This document shows positions 24,133 through 32,193 of a DNA stretch of 64,000 bases, in pieces. The translations under genes and the position numbers were made by a program. Numbering within the stretch: the stretch's first letter is position 1; the number at the start of each line of letters is the position of its first letter. The DNA is from Cryobacterium arcticum (GTDB lineage Bacteria; Actinomycetota; Actinomycetes; Actinomycetales; Microbacteriaceae): assembly GCF_003185895.1 (NCBI RefSeq), contig NZ_QHLY01000008.1, positions 360-64,359 on the forward strand, written 5' to 3'. A model generated the notes under the pieces. The model made no database searches. It was not told where the DNA came from and was given only the letters and a program-made list of their open reading frames with translations.

Positions 24133-25299
24133 CTACGCGCCCCAGCCGGCCTGCTGGCCGCCCACTCGCTCGGCGGCGATCGTGGCCTGGTTGCCGGATG
24201 CCGCATAGGCGGCCATCGGGTCGGCTGCCAGCCCGCGGCTTTCCCGCCAGGCGGCCAGGTCCGGGCGAACGTCGGTGTAGAAGGCATCCATCAGAATCGC
24301 GTTGGCGCCGAGCACGTCGCCCGCATCCTGCGCGGCGCTGAGCGCGGTGCGGTCCACGAGCAGGGCGCGGGCGGTCATTTCCTGCACGTTGAGCACCGAG
24401 CGGATCTGGCCGGGGATCTTCTCTTCGACGTTGTGGCACTGGTCGAGCATGAAGGCGACGGTGGAGTCCGGGCCGTAGCCGCCGCCGCGGATGACTTCGT
24501 AGAGGATCCGGAAGAGTTGGAATGGGTCGGCGGCGCCGACGATGAGGTCGTCGTCGGCGTAGAAGCGGGAGTTGAAGTCGAACGAGCCGAGCTTGCCGAG
24601 CCGGAGCAGCTGGGCGACGATGAACTCGATGTTCGTGCCCGGGGCGTGGTGGCCGGTGTCCAGGCAGACGAGGGCGCGCTCGCCGAGGGCGCTCACCTGG
24701 GCGTAGGAGGTTCCCCAGTCGGGCACGTCGGTGTGGTAGAAAGCCGGCTCGAAGAACTTGTACTCCAGCACCAGGCGCTGGCTCTCGCCGATGCGGGCGT
24801 AGATCTTGGCCAGCGAATCGGCGAGCCGGTCCTGCCGGCCGCGGATGTCGCCCTGGCCCGGGTAGTTGGTGCCGTCGGCCAGCCAGATCTTGAGGTCCTG
24901 CGACCCGGTGGCGTGCATGATGTCGATGCACTCGAAGTGGTGGTCGATGGCCTTTTGCCGCACCGCGGGGTCGATGTGGGTGAGACTGCCGAACTTGTAG
25001 GCGTCGTCCTGGAAGGTGTTCGAGTTGACGGTGCCGAGCGCCAAGCCCAGGTCGGCGGCGAACACCCGGAGGGCGGCGTAGTCGTCGACCTTGTCCCAGG
25101 GGATGTGCAGAGCGACCTTGGGGGAGAGGCCGGTGTAGGTGTTCACCTGGGCGGCATCCGTGATCTTCTCCTGGATGGTGCGCGGAGTACCGGGCGTGGC
25201 GAAGACCTTGAACCGGGTGCCGGAGTTGCCGAACGCCCAGGAGGGCAGTTCGATGACCTGGTCGGCGAGCTGGGCGAGGATGGCGGTGGGGATGCTCAC
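24133..25299 (-). CDS. rhaI: L-rhamnose isomerase, Gram-positive type (copy 1)
   Basis: A 388-residue TIM-barrel metal-dependent isomerase converting L-rhamnose to L-rhamnulose. Conserved stretches include HIPWDKVDDY, GTVNSNTFQDD, LADGTNYPGQGD, LEYKFFEPAFYHTDVPDWGT and LDTGHHAPGTNIEF, whose acidic and His residues bind the divalent metals. It belongs to the RhaI/xylose-isomerase-like group rather than E. coli RhaA. The GTG start at 25299 overlaps the rhaM stop. By eye it is about 88 percent identical in protein to the second copy at 29342-30508, with the centre almost invariant and the ends divergent. Confidence 0.93.
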   Translation of the reverse strand: MSIPTAILAQLADQVIELPSWAFGNSGTRFKVFATPGTPRTIQEKITDAAQVNTYTGLSPKVALHIPWDKVDDYAALRVFAADLGLALGTVNSNTFQDDAYKFGSLTHIDPAVRQKAIDHHFECIDIMHATGSQDLKIWLADGTNYPGQGDIRGRQDRLADSLAKIYARIGESQRLVLEYKFFEPAFYHTDVPDWGTSYAQVSALGERALVCLDTGHHAPGTNIEFIVAQLLRLGKLGSFDFNSRFYADDDLIVGAADPFQLFRILYEVIRGGGYGPDSTVAFMLDQCHNVEEKIPGQIRSVLNVQEMTARALLVDRTALSAAQDAGDVLGANAILMDAFYTDVRPDLAAWRESRGLAADPMAAYAASGNQATIAAERVGGQQAGWGA

Positions 25300-25694
25300 G
25301 GGGCGCTACTTTCTGCGGGAGTCGAGTGGTTGGCAGCGGCGTCGAGGGCCGCGATCTGGGAGTCGAGGTTGAAGACCTCGGTGAGCTGGAGGAAGCCGGT
25401 GTCCGGAGAGCCGTCGAGGGCGACGAAGAAGTCGCCCATCTCGGCCTGCCAGCGGGCGTTGACCTCGGTCGCCGCCATGCCGGCCTGCGCGGCAGCGAGG
25501 TCATCGGTCTCGAGATAACCGATCAGAAGGCCGTCTGCGCGCAGGAAGAGGGAGTAGTTGTGCCAGCCGGTGGCAGCCAGAGCGCGGAGCATGTCCGGCC
25601 AGACCGCGGCGTGCCGCCGGGTGTATTCGGGAATGAACTCCGGCTTGACCTGCAGCTGGAAACACACGCGTTCTCGGGGGGTCGTGCTCGTCAT
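25296..25694 (-). CDS. rhaM: L-rhamnose mutarotase
   Basis: A 132-residue protein of the RhaM (DUF718) family, which interconverts alpha and beta anomers of L-rhamnose to feed the isomerase. Conserved features are RVCFQLQVKPEFIPEYTRRHAA with the catalytic His, and the Tyr/Trp-rich WHNYSLFLR. It is the first gene of the minus-strand operon. Upstream are two LacI-type operators, at 25727-25738 and 25785-25796. An AGAGG ribosome binding site lies about 8 nt before the ATG. Confidence 0.93.
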   Translation of the reverse strand: MTSTTPRERVCFQLQVKPEFIPEYTRRHAAVWPDMLRALAATGWHNYSLFLRADGLLIGYLETDDLAAAQAGMAATEVNARWQAEMGDFFVALDGSPDTGFLQLTEVFNLDSQIAALDAAANHSTPAESSAP

Positions 25695-25726
25695 TGAGGG
25701 CCTCTACTTCATCGGGGATTCTGAAA

Positions 25727-25738
25727 TGAATCGATTCA
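25727..25738. promoter_or_regulatory. LacI-type operator, rhaM-proximal
   Basis: TGAATCGATTCA is a perfect 12-bp palindrome with the central CG typical of LacI/GalR operators. It lies 33 bp upstream of the rhaM start on the minus strand, where it would block the rhamnose operon promoter. Confidence 0.8.
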
Positions 25739-25784
25739 ATCATGACTCGGTGATGCGTTGACCGCAACCGAATCAGGGTCGGTA

Positions 25785-25796
25785 TGAATCGTTTCA
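25785..25796. promoter_or_regulatory. LacI-type operator, middle of the divergent region
   Basis: TGAATCGTTTCA, flanked by A on the left and T on the right to give a near-perfect 14-mer. It is 46 bp from the rhaM-proximal site and could allow looping or joint control of rhaM and lacI. Confidence 0.75.
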
Positions 25797-25871
25797 TCCG
25801 GCGATGCATTGTCGACGATAGAGGCTTTGGTCCCGATCCGTCAATGGCACCCGGCCAATTTCAGCGCAAAA

Positions 25872-25883
25872 TGATTCGTTTCA
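25872..25883. promoter_or_regulatory. LacI-type operator, lacI-proximal
   Basis: TGATTCGTTTCA matches the other sites except for one base in the left arm. It lies 47 bp before the lacI start and is a probable autoregulation site. Confidence 0.65.
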
Positions 25884-25930
25884 GTTGCTGACCGCTAAAC
25901 TTCAAGCTGATTCGCGGCGAAGGAGGCCCG

Positions 25931-26947
25931 GTGGCAACTATCAGCGTGCGCGAAGTGGCGGCAGAGGCAGGAGTCTCGGTCGGCACCGTGTCCAACGTGC
26001 TCAACCGCCCGGACAAGGTCTCCGCGGGCACGGTCTCCAGAGTGCAGGCCGCGATCGAGTTGCTCGGCTTCGTGCGAAACGACGCCGCCCGCCAGCTTCG
26101 CGCCGGGCGCAGCCGGAGCATCGGCCTGGTGGTGCTCGATGTGGGCAACCCGTTCTTCACCGACCTGGCCCGCGGCGCGGAAGACCGCGCCGCGCAGGCC
26201 GGCCTGACCGTTCTGCTGGGCAACAGCGACGAGACCGCCGAGCGCGAGAGCGCCTATCTCGACCTGTTCGAGGAGCAGCGCGTGCACGGCGTGCTCATCT
26301 CACCGCTCGGCGACAGCGGCGAGCAGCTCAAGCGCCTGCGGCGCCGCGGCACGCCGACAGTGCTGGTGGACCGCCAGACCGAGGACCGCAGTTTTTCCTC
26401 CGTTGCCGTCGACGACGTGTTCGGCGGACACCTGGCCGCCAGCCACCTGATCGAGACCGGCCGTACTCGGCTGGCCTTCGTGGGCGGGCCGCACAGCATC
26501 CGCCAGGTCACCGACCGGCTCGAGGGCGCCCGCGCCGCGGTGGCCGAGCATGCCGGTGTGACCCTGGAAGCCATCGACACCTGCTCACTCTCGGTGCTGG
26601 AGGGCCGCGCCATCGGCGAGGCCCTCCTCGCACGCCCGGCCGAGGACCGGCCAGACGCGATCTTTGCCGCCAACGATCTGCTGGCCCTCGGCGTGCTGCA
26701 GGCGTTGAGCATGCTCGGCGACCTGCGGGTGCCGCAGGAGATTGCCCTGATCGGCTACGACGACATCGCCTTTGCCTCTGCCGCCGTCGTGCCACTGTCG
26801 TCGATTCGCCAGCCCAGCGCGCTGATCGGTTCCACGGCGGTGGAGCTGCTGCTGCGGGAGGCCGACGGTGGCGAGAACTTCGAGCCGGAGCAGATCGTCT
26901 TCCAGCCAGAGCTCGTCGTTCGCGCCTCCACCGCCGCCCGAGACTAG
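25931..26947 (+). CDS. LacI-family regulator of the rhamnose locus
   Basis: A 338-residue repressor. The helix-turn-helix at residues 4-24 (SVREVAAEAGVSVGTVSNVL) and a hinge helix precede a periplasmic-binding-protein-like effector domain (about 60-335). The GTG start has AAGGAGG at 25919-25925. It is divergent from the rhaM operon. Six palindromes of the form TGAA(T/A)CG(T/A)TTCA across 25.7-33.4 kb fit its family and position, so it is the likely local rhamnose repressor, released by rhamnose, rhamnulose or a phosphorylated product. Its stop overlaps that of the convergent MFS gene within CTAG. Confidence 0.88.
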   Translation: MATISVREVAAEAGVSVGTVSNVLNRPDKVSAGTVSRVQAAIELLGFVRNDAARQLRAGRSRSIGLVVLDVGNPFFTDLARGAEDRAAQAGLTVLLGNSDETAERESAYLDLFEEQRVHGVLISPLGDSGEQLKRLRRRGTPTVLVDRQTEDRSFSSVAVDDVFGGHLAASHLIETGRTRLAFVGGPHSIRQVTDRLEGARAAVAEHAGVTLEAIDTCSLSVLEGRAIGEALLARPAEDRPDAIFAANDLLALGVLQALSMLGDLRVPQEIALIGYDDIAFASAAVVPLSSIRQPSALIGSTAVELLLREADGGENFEPEQIVFQPELVVRASTAARD

Positions 26948-28257
26948 CGCGTACCGGCCGCGACCGATTCGCGTTCGGGCTCGGGCAGGAACTCCTCGGG
27001 GTAACGCTCCCGTTCGATCTGCTGCAGCGTCTTGCCCTGGGTGCCTGGCGCCCAGATCGCGCCCACCACCAGGGAGACCGCGAGGAATCCGATCAGGAGA
27101 AGGCCGAGCCAGGACAGGCCGATCGAGCTGAGCAGGATCGGGAACACCATGCTCAACAGGCCCACCATGATGCGGGCGACGAAGAACAGGATGCCCTGCG
27201 CGCTGGCCCGGTACTCCGTGGCGAAGAGCTCACTGGCCCAGAGTCCGTAGAAGGCCTGCGCGCCGATACCCGCGGCGACGCCCCAGAGCACTGCGAAGGA
27301 GAGCAGCGCCGGCATGGTCGGTTCGGCGAAGACCAGCACGGCCCAGGCGGCGATGCCGAGGAGCGAGCCGACGATGTAGAGCACGCGGCGGTTGTACTTG
27401 TCGGCCAGCTTCATGAAGCCGAAGTAGGTGGTGAGCACGGTCAGGCCCCAGACCAGCGCCTGCAGCAGGTACTGCTCGGTCGCGCTCTCCACGCCCGCGG
27501 CGGCGTAGACCCGCGGCATGAAGATGCCGGCCTGGCCGGCCACAATGTTCCAGAACGAGTACACGCCGATGAGGAAGAAGATCGCGGTGATGTTCGCCTT
27601 CTTGCTGAACAGCTGACGGATGCCGTGCACGAGGGAGGTCGACGTCGATGCGGCGTTCGATTCCTTCCAGATCTCGGTTTCTGGCAACCCCTGGCGCATG
27701 TACCAGGTGATGAAGGCCACCACGAAGAGCTGGGCGAAGATGAGCCGGCTGCCGAGAAGGCCGAGCGGCTCGACGAGCACGGCGAGCAGGAAACCGATCA
27801 GCGGTCCGAACGACCAGGCGAGCTGGGCCGCGCCCACGTGCTTGGCACGCTCGCCGGCCGGGGCCTGCTCGGAGAGGTACGTCCACGAGGCCGGAACTCC
27901 CGCGCCGACGGCGATGCCGGTGATGATGAAGGCGAGTAGCAGCATCCAGTAGCTGCCGGCGAAGACCGCCAGGGCCACTCCGATCATGTAGAGGATGAGG
28001 TCGTAGGTGTAGATGAACTTGCGGCCGAACTTGTCACACAACGGGCCGCCGATCAGGGCGCCGGCCGCTGCGCCGAACGCATTGGCACTCAGGGCCGCCA
28101 GGAGCCCGACCGCGAAGTCGTCGATGCCGAATTCCTTCTGCCAGAGCGAGAGGCTGGTGGCGATCGCGATGATCGACCCGGCTTCGATGTAGTTGGACAT
28201 GGCCACCGAGATCATGGCTGTTTTCGCTGAAATACTCTTTTTTCCCAATCGGACCAC
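26944..28257 (-). CDS. MFS sugar transporter, probably L-rhamnose uptake
   Basis: A 437-residue major facilitator with 12 predicted membrane spans. The loop 2-3 motif GGPLCDKFGRKFIY and the PETEIW motif after helix 6 are typical of the sugar-porter branch. It sits between rhamnose genes, and a LacI-type operator lies at 28357-28368, 100 bp upstream of its start, so proton-coupled uptake of rhamnose or a related deoxy sugar is inferred. The GTG start at 28257 is the first reasonable one. Confidence 0.8.
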   Translation of the reverse strand: MVRLGKKSISAKTAMISVAMSNYIEAGSIIAIATSLSLWQKEFGIDDFAVGLLAALSANAFGAAAGALIGGPLCDKFGRKFIYTYDLILYMIGVALAVFAGSYWMLLLAFIITGIAVGAGVPASWTYLSEQAPAGERAKHVGAAQLAWSFGPLIGFLLAVLVEPLGLLGSRLIFAQLFVVAFITWYMRQGLPETEIWKESNAASTSTSLVHGIRQLFSKKANITAIFFLIGVYSFWNIVAGQAGIFMPRVYAAAGVESATEQYLLQALVWGLTVLTTYFGFMKLADKYNRRVLYIVGSLLGIAAWAVLVFAEPTMPALLSFAVLWGVAAGIGAQAFYGLWASELFATEYRASAQGILFFVARIMVGLLSMVFPILLSSIGLSWLGLLLIGFLAVSLVVGAIWAPGTQGKTLQQIERERYPEEFLPEPERESVAAGTR

Positions 28258-28356
28258 GGATGGTCCTCCCTTGCTGTCGTCATTGATGCAGAGGTTCGTG
28301 GCCTCACCACTGAGGACGCGATGCGTTGCGCCGAGGGCGCCGAGCGGTGAATCGAG

Positions 28357-28368
28357 TGAAACGATTCA
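28357..28368. promoter_or_regulatory. LacI-type operator of the MFS gene
   Basis: TGAAACGATTCA is the reverse complement of the TGAATCGTTTCA sites elsewhere in the locus. It is 100 bp upstream of the MFS start and downstream of a candidate -10 box on the minus strand. Confidence 0.75.
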
Positions 28369-28514
28369 ACGAACGCGGTTGCAGACTACGCCTTCAGAAG
28401 TCGGTCTGCCTAACCGCCCGCAGCCCGGCTCGCCGGCGACGGTCGCCGGAGCTGACGAGCGGCGCTGAGCCGGAGTTGACCTGCAGCCTCTCCCGGGGTT
28501 ATGCTCGCAACTGT

Positions 28515-28526
28515 TGAAACGATTCA
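28515..28526. promoter_or_regulatory. LacI-type operator of the aldolase-rhaI2-rhaB2 genes
   Basis: TGAAACGATTCA, extended by matching T and A to a 14-mer (28514-28527). It starts 9 nt after the -10 box TATGCT (28500-28505), a position that would block transcription start. Confidence 0.8.
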
Positions 28527-28590
28527 ATTGCCCGCTCAGTCGGGCAGGTTCCCATGAATCACCGCAGATTCCCAAAAGACGAGGATTTCC

Positions 28591-29232
28591 ATGAGCAGGG
28601 CAAGCAATGAACTACGAGAAGAGATTCTGTACTGGTGCCGCGAGTCGGTCCGTACCGGACTGAATTTCAACACCCAGGGCAACATCTCCATCCGCCTGCC
28701 CGAGCACGAGGCGATCGTCATCACGCCCTCCGGCATCCGCTACGACGTGCTGACCATCGACCAGATGGTCGTCGTCGGCTACGACGGCGTTGTCATCGAG
28801 GGCGACCTGTTCCCCTCCACCGAGACCGACGTGCACCTCGCGCATTACCGCCGCCGCCCCGACGTGAACGCCATCGTGCACACCGAATCCCCGTGGGCCA
28901 ACATGTTCGGTGCCGTCGGCAAGACCATCGACCCCGTGCTGCTGAACATGGTGCTCTACGCCAAGGGCGCCGTGCGGATCATGCCGTTCGAGTTCTCCAC
29001 CAACACCGACTTCGGCGAACTGAGTGCGGCCCTCATGGGCGACGACACCAACGCCGTCGTCTGGGGCAACCACGGCATGATCTCCGTCGGTGAAGACGTC
29101 GCCGGCGCCTTCAAGGTCGCCGTCGCGGTTGAAGCCAACGCCCAGGTGCTGCACGGCGCACTCGCGCTCGGCACCCCGAACATCCTGCAACTCGAGAACA
29201 TCGTGATCCCCGAGGGTGCACGCCTGCCCTAA
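28591..29232 (+). CDS. Class II aldolase/adducin-family protein (fuculose/rhamnulose-phosphate aldolase type)
   Basis: A 213-residue protein of FucA size. GNISIRL and ITPSGIRYD form the phosphate-binding part, and the catalytic Glu lies in PSTETDVH. The third metal ligand is in WGNHGM. The usual metal motif HxH reads HTE (His then Glu at the second ligand), an unusual substitution. In context it would cleave rhamnulose-1-phosphate (or fuculose-1-phosphate) to dihydroxyacetone phosphate and lactaldehyde, giving the second rhamnose branch together with rhaI2, rhaB2 and fucO. Substrate and even aldolase activity are inferred. Confidence 0.75.
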   Translation: MSRASNELREEILYWCRESVRTGLNFNTQGNISIRLPEHEAIVITPSGIRYDVLTIDQMVVVGYDGVVIEGDLFPSTETDVHLAHYRRRPDVNAIVHTESPWANMFGAVGKTIDPVLLNMVLYAKGAVRIMPFEFSTNTDFGELSAALMGDDTNAVVWGNHGMISVGEDVAGAFKVAVAVEANAQVLHGALALGTPNILQLENIVIPEGARLP

Positions 29233-29247
29233 CCGCTCCACCTCCGC

Positions 29248-29270
29248 TGCGGCCCCGGACCGGGGCCGCA
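29248..29270. terminator. GC-rich palindrome after the aldolase gene
   Basis: TGCGGCCCCGG, one A, then CCGGGGCCGCA is a perfect 23-bp palindrome 16 bp after the stop. It lacks a T-tract and lies between genes of one apparent operon, so it may act as an attenuator or mRNA-stabilising hairpin rather than a full terminator. Confidence 0.5.
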
Positions 29271-29341
29271 CACCTCGCACCAGCGATTCACCACCAGCCG
29301 ATTCAAGCATTGAACCGACACACACCACAGAGAAGTGACCC

Positions 29342-30508
29342 ATGACGGTAAACGCAGCAACCCTCCTCCTCCTGGAAGAACAGGCCATCGAATTGCCCTC
29401 CTGGGCATTCGGCAACTCAGGCACCCGGTTCAAGGTGTTCGGCACCCCCGGCACCCCGCGCACCCCGCAGGAGAAGATCGCGGATGCCGCGCAAGTGAAC
29501 AAGTTCACCATGCTCTCGCCCAGCGTTGCGCTGCACATTCCGTGGGACAAGGTCGACGACTATGTCGAGCTCGGCCGGTTCGCCGAGGACCACGGCGTGA
29601 AGCTCGGCACGGTCAACTCGAATACCTTCCAGGACGACGCCTACAAGTTCGGCAGCCTCACCCACATCGACCCCGCGGTGCGGCAGAAGGCCATCGACCA
29701 CCACTTCGAGTGCATCGATGTGATGGATGCGACCGGCTCCCGCGACCTCAAGGTGTGGCTGGCCGACGGCACCAATTACCCGGGCCAGGGCGACATCCGC
29801 GGCCGGCAGGACCGGCTAGCCGATTCGCTGGCGAAGATCTACGCCCGCATCGGCCAGGAACAGCGCCTGGTGCTGGAGTACAAGTTCTTCGAGCCGGCTT
29901 TTTATCACACCGACGTCCCCGACTGGGGAACCTCATACGCCCAGGTCTCGGCGCTCGGCGACCGGGCGATGGTATGCCTGGACACCGGTCACCACGCTCC
30001 CGGGACGAACATCGAGTTCATCGTCGCCCAGCTACTCCGGCTCGGCAAGCTCGGTTCGTTCGACTTCAACTCCCGCTTCTACGCCGACGACGACCTCATC
30101 GTCGGCGCGGCGGACCCGTTCCAGCTCTTCCGGATCCTCTACGAGGTCATCCGCGGCGGCGGCTACGGCCCGGACTCGACCGTGGCGTTCATGCTCGACC
30201 AGTGCCACAACGTGGAGGAGAAGATCCCGGGCCAGATCCGCTCGGTGCTCAACGTGCAGGAAATGACCGCCCGCGCCCTGCTGGTGGACACCGACGCCCT
30301 GGCCACCGCGCAGGCGAACGAGGACGTGCTCGGCGCCAACGCGATTCTGATGGATGCCTTCTACGCCGACGTGCGGCCCGACCTGGCCGCGTGGCGCGAA
30401 TCGCGCGGACTGGCCGGCGACCCGATGAAGGCGTATGCGGCATCCGGTTACCAGGAAAAGATCTCCGCCGACCGGGTGGGTGGCCAGCAGGCCAGCTGGG
30501 GCGCCTGA
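29342..30508 (+). CDS. rhaI: L-rhamnose isomerase, Gram-positive type (copy 2)
   Basis: A 388-residue paralogue of the isomerase at 24133-25299, with identical metal-site segments (LADGTNYPGQGD, LDTGHHAPGTNIEF, DFNSRFYADDD). The first 20 and last 90 residues carry most of the differences, while residues about 100-310 are nearly unchanged. At DNA level the same central part shows scattered synonymous changes, so the duplication is not brand new. It lies 109 bp after the aldolase and is presumably under the same LacI-controlled promoter. Some members of the family accept other aldoses, so a slightly different substrate is possible. Confidence 0.92.
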   Translation: MTVNAATLLLLEEQAIELPSWAFGNSGTRFKVFGTPGTPRTPQEKIADAAQVNKFTMLSPSVALHIPWDKVDDYVELGRFAEDHGVKLGTVNSNTFQDDAYKFGSLTHIDPAVRQKAIDHHFECIDVMDATGSRDLKVWLADGTNYPGQGDIRGRQDRLADSLAKIYARIGQEQRLVLEYKFFEPAFYHTDVPDWGTSYAQVSALGDRAMVCLDTGHHAPGTNIEFIVAQLLRLGKLGSFDFNSRFYADDDLIVGAADPFQLFRILYEVIRGGGYGPDSTVAFMLDQCHNVEEKIPGQIRSVLNVQEMTARALLVDTDALATAQANEDVLGANAILMDAFYADVRPDLAAWRESRGLAGDPMKAYAASGYQEKISADRVGGQQASWGA

Positions 30509-30513
30509 CCTGC

Positions 30514-30583
30514 ACAACTGTTGCCGCTTCGGACGATTGCGCCCCGCACACCGGGCGCAGTTGTCCGCGGCGGCAACAGTTGT
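30514..30583. repeat. Long hairpin element (ACAACTGTTGCCGC family), copy 1
   Basis: The outer arms are perfect 14-mers ACAACTGTTGCCGC (30514-30527) and GCGGCAACAGTTGT (30570-30583). Inner arms GGAC (30531-30534)/GTCC (30563-30566) and TGCGCCC (30538-30544)/GGGCGCA (30553-30559) extend the stem. A related element with the same outer arm and GGAC/GTCC inner arm lies at 42116-42181. It follows rhaI2 by 5 bp and could terminate or stabilise its mRNA. There is no T-tract. Confidence 0.75.
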
Positions 30584-30654
30584 CTCCGCACCATCCGCCT
30601 GAACCGCCCTGACCCGCACGATTGAACCCCGCACGACTGAACAGAGAGCACCCC

Positions 30655-32115
30655 ATGACGAAACTCACCCCCGACGCTGTTGTCGCGGCCGTCGACCTCG
30701 GCGCCACCAGTGGCCGGGTGATGCTCGGCCACGTCGGGCGGAACGAACTGCGGCTGCGCTCTGTGGCGCGATTTCCCAACGGACCCACCCCGGTCAATGA
30801 GAACGGTCGCGTCTCGCTGCACTGGAACATCGTGGAGCTGTACCGCAACGTACTTGCCGGCCTGGCGACCGCGGTCGCTGAGGAGCCGGGCCTGGCGAGC
30901 ATCGGCGTGGACTCCTGGGCGGTCGACTACGCCCTGTTGCGGCAAGGCCGGATGCTGCAGGTTCCCTATCACTACCGCGACGACCGCACTGTGCCCGCCG
31001 TCGACGCCGTGCACGCGCTCGCCGACCCGGCCGGCCTGTACGAGGTGAACGGCCTGCAATTCCTGCCGTTCAACTCGCTCTACCAGCTCGCGGCCGACCG
31101 GGAGGCGGGCACCCTCGACCTGGCCGACCAGATGCTGCTCGTGCCCGACCTGCTGGGCTACTGGCTCACCGGGGTGAGCGTCGCCGAACGCACCAACGCG
31201 TCCACCACGGGTCTGCTCGATGTGCGCACCGGCGACTGGAACGAGAGCCTGATCGACCGGCTCGGTTTCAATCGCAGCCTGTTCCCGCCCCTCGTCAACG
31301 CCGGCACCCGGGTCGGCAGCCTGCTGCCGAGTGTCGCGGCCGAGATCCGCTCCAGCCGCCGGGTGGAGGTCACGGCGATCGGCTCGCACGACACCGCCTC
31401 CGCCGTTGTCGCGGTTCCGGCCACCGGCGAGGACTTCGCCTACATCTCCTGCGGCACCTGGGGGCTGGTGGGGGTGGAGCTGGACGGACCGGTCCTGACC
31501 GCGCAGAGCCGGGAGCAGAACTTCACCAACGAGGGCGGCGTCGACGGCCGGGTGCGCTACCTGCACAACGTGATGGGCCTGTGGCTGCTGAGCGAGTCCA
31601 TCCGCAGCTGGGAGAACGAGGGCCACTCGATCGTGCTCGCCGACCTGCTGCGTGAAGCCGCCGCAGTGACCGCTCCCGTCGCCGTGTTCGACGCCGACGA
31701 CCAGCGCTTCCTGGCTCCCGGGGACATGCCCGGCCGCATCCGCGCGTACTGCGAAGAGAACGGCCTCGAGCCGCCCCGGTCGATGGCCGAGATGGTCCGC
31801 AGCATCCTGGAGAGCCTGGCGGATGCGTTCGCCCGCGGCGTGCAGCAGGCCAGCCTGCTCTCCGGCAAGACCGTGCGCGAGGTGCACATCGTCGGCGGCG
31901 GGTCCCAGAACCGCCTGCTCTGCCAGCTCACGGCCGACCGCTTGGGCCTGCCCGTTCTCGCCGGTCCGGTGGAGGCCACCGCGATCGGCAACGTGCTGAT
32001 CCAGGCTCGCGCGCAGGGCCTGGTCGCCGGATCACTCGAGGAACTGCGTGCGCTCGTGGCTCGCAGTTTCGTGCCGGAGGCGTACACCCCGGCTCGCTCG
32101 CTCGTGCGGCAGTAA
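30655..32115 (+). CDS. rhaB: L-rhamnulokinase (copy 2)
   Basis: A 486-residue FGGY-family kinase paralogous to 19747-21225, with the same phosphate loop (AAVDLGATSGRVMLG), VDSWAVDYAL, NEGGVDGRVRYLHN and HIVGGGSQN. ATG 30655 is preferred, since the upstream in-frame start at 30622 adds residues absent from copy 1. It completes a second isomerase/kinase/aldolase set on the plus strand. It is followed by a hairpin terminator shared with the convergent fucO gene. Confidence 0.9.
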   Translation: MTKLTPDAVVAAVDLGATSGRVMLGHVGRNELRLRSVARFPNGPTPVNENGRVSLHWNIVELYRNVLAGLATAVAEEPGLASIGVDSWAVDYALLRQGRMLQVPYHYRDDRTVPAVDAVHALADPAGLYEVNGLQFLPFNSLYQLAADREAGTLDLADQMLLVPDLLGYWLTGVSVAERTNASTTGLLDVRTGDWNESLIDRLGFNRSLFPPLVNAGTRVGSLLPSVAAEIRSSRRVEVTAIGSHDTASAVVAVPATGEDFAYISCGTWGLVGVELDGPVLTAQSREQNFTNEGGVDGRVRYLHNVMGLWLLSESIRSWENEGHSIVLADLLREAAAVTAPVAVFDADDQRFLAPGDMPGRIRAYCEENGLEPPRSMAEMVRSILESLADAFARGVQQASLLSGKTVREVHIVGGGSQNRLLCQLTADRLGLPVLAGPVEATAIGNVLIQARAQGLVAGSLEELRALVARSFVPEAYTPARSLVRQ

Positions 32116-32140
32116 CCGGGCAGGCGACCAGATACGCGAA

Positions 32141-32170
32141 AAGCGTCCGACCCTCGCGGGCCGGACGCTT
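32141..32170. terminator. Hairpin terminator between rhaB2 and fucO
   Basis: AAGCGTCCG (32141-32149) pairs with CGGACGCTT (32162-32170) around a 12-nt loop, followed by CTTCTT on the plus strand and preceded by GAA, which gives a short T-run on the minus strand. It lies between two converging genes, so it probably serves both. Confidence 0.7.
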
Positions 32171-32193
32171 CTTCGTTGGCGGAGGTGCCGGAT

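Larger units (their letters stand above)
28258..28590. promoter_or_regulatory. 333-bp divergent control region between the MFS and aldolase genes
   Basis: No gene is seen. The region has two LacI-type operators, one per direction. For the aldolase a promoter TTGACC-18 bp-TATGCT (28476-28505) is clear, with the operator starting 9 nt after the -10 box. For the MFS gene a TAGTCT -10 candidate lies on the minus strand at 28383-28388, 14 nt ahead of its operator. Confidence 0.65.

Noticed and set aside
23273..25504. Apparent 743-codon fusion of esterase with upstream sequence
   Set aside because: The N-terminal 450 codons are rhaI read in the wrong frame. The true esterase start is 24130.
25885..27939. 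684-codon plus-strand frame across lacI and the MFS gene
   Set aside because: It runs through two convergent genes in the wrong frames and is Arg/Gly/Pro-rich without domain signals.
29301..29317. Further LacI operator before rhaI2 (ATTCAAGCATTGAA)
   Set aside because: It is an inverted repeat but lacks the central CG and spacing of the TGAATCGTTTCA sites, so it is not counted in the regulon.
24133..30508. Assembly artefact explaining two rhaI genes
   Set aside because: The copies differ at many amino acids and synonymous sites and have different neighbours and strands.
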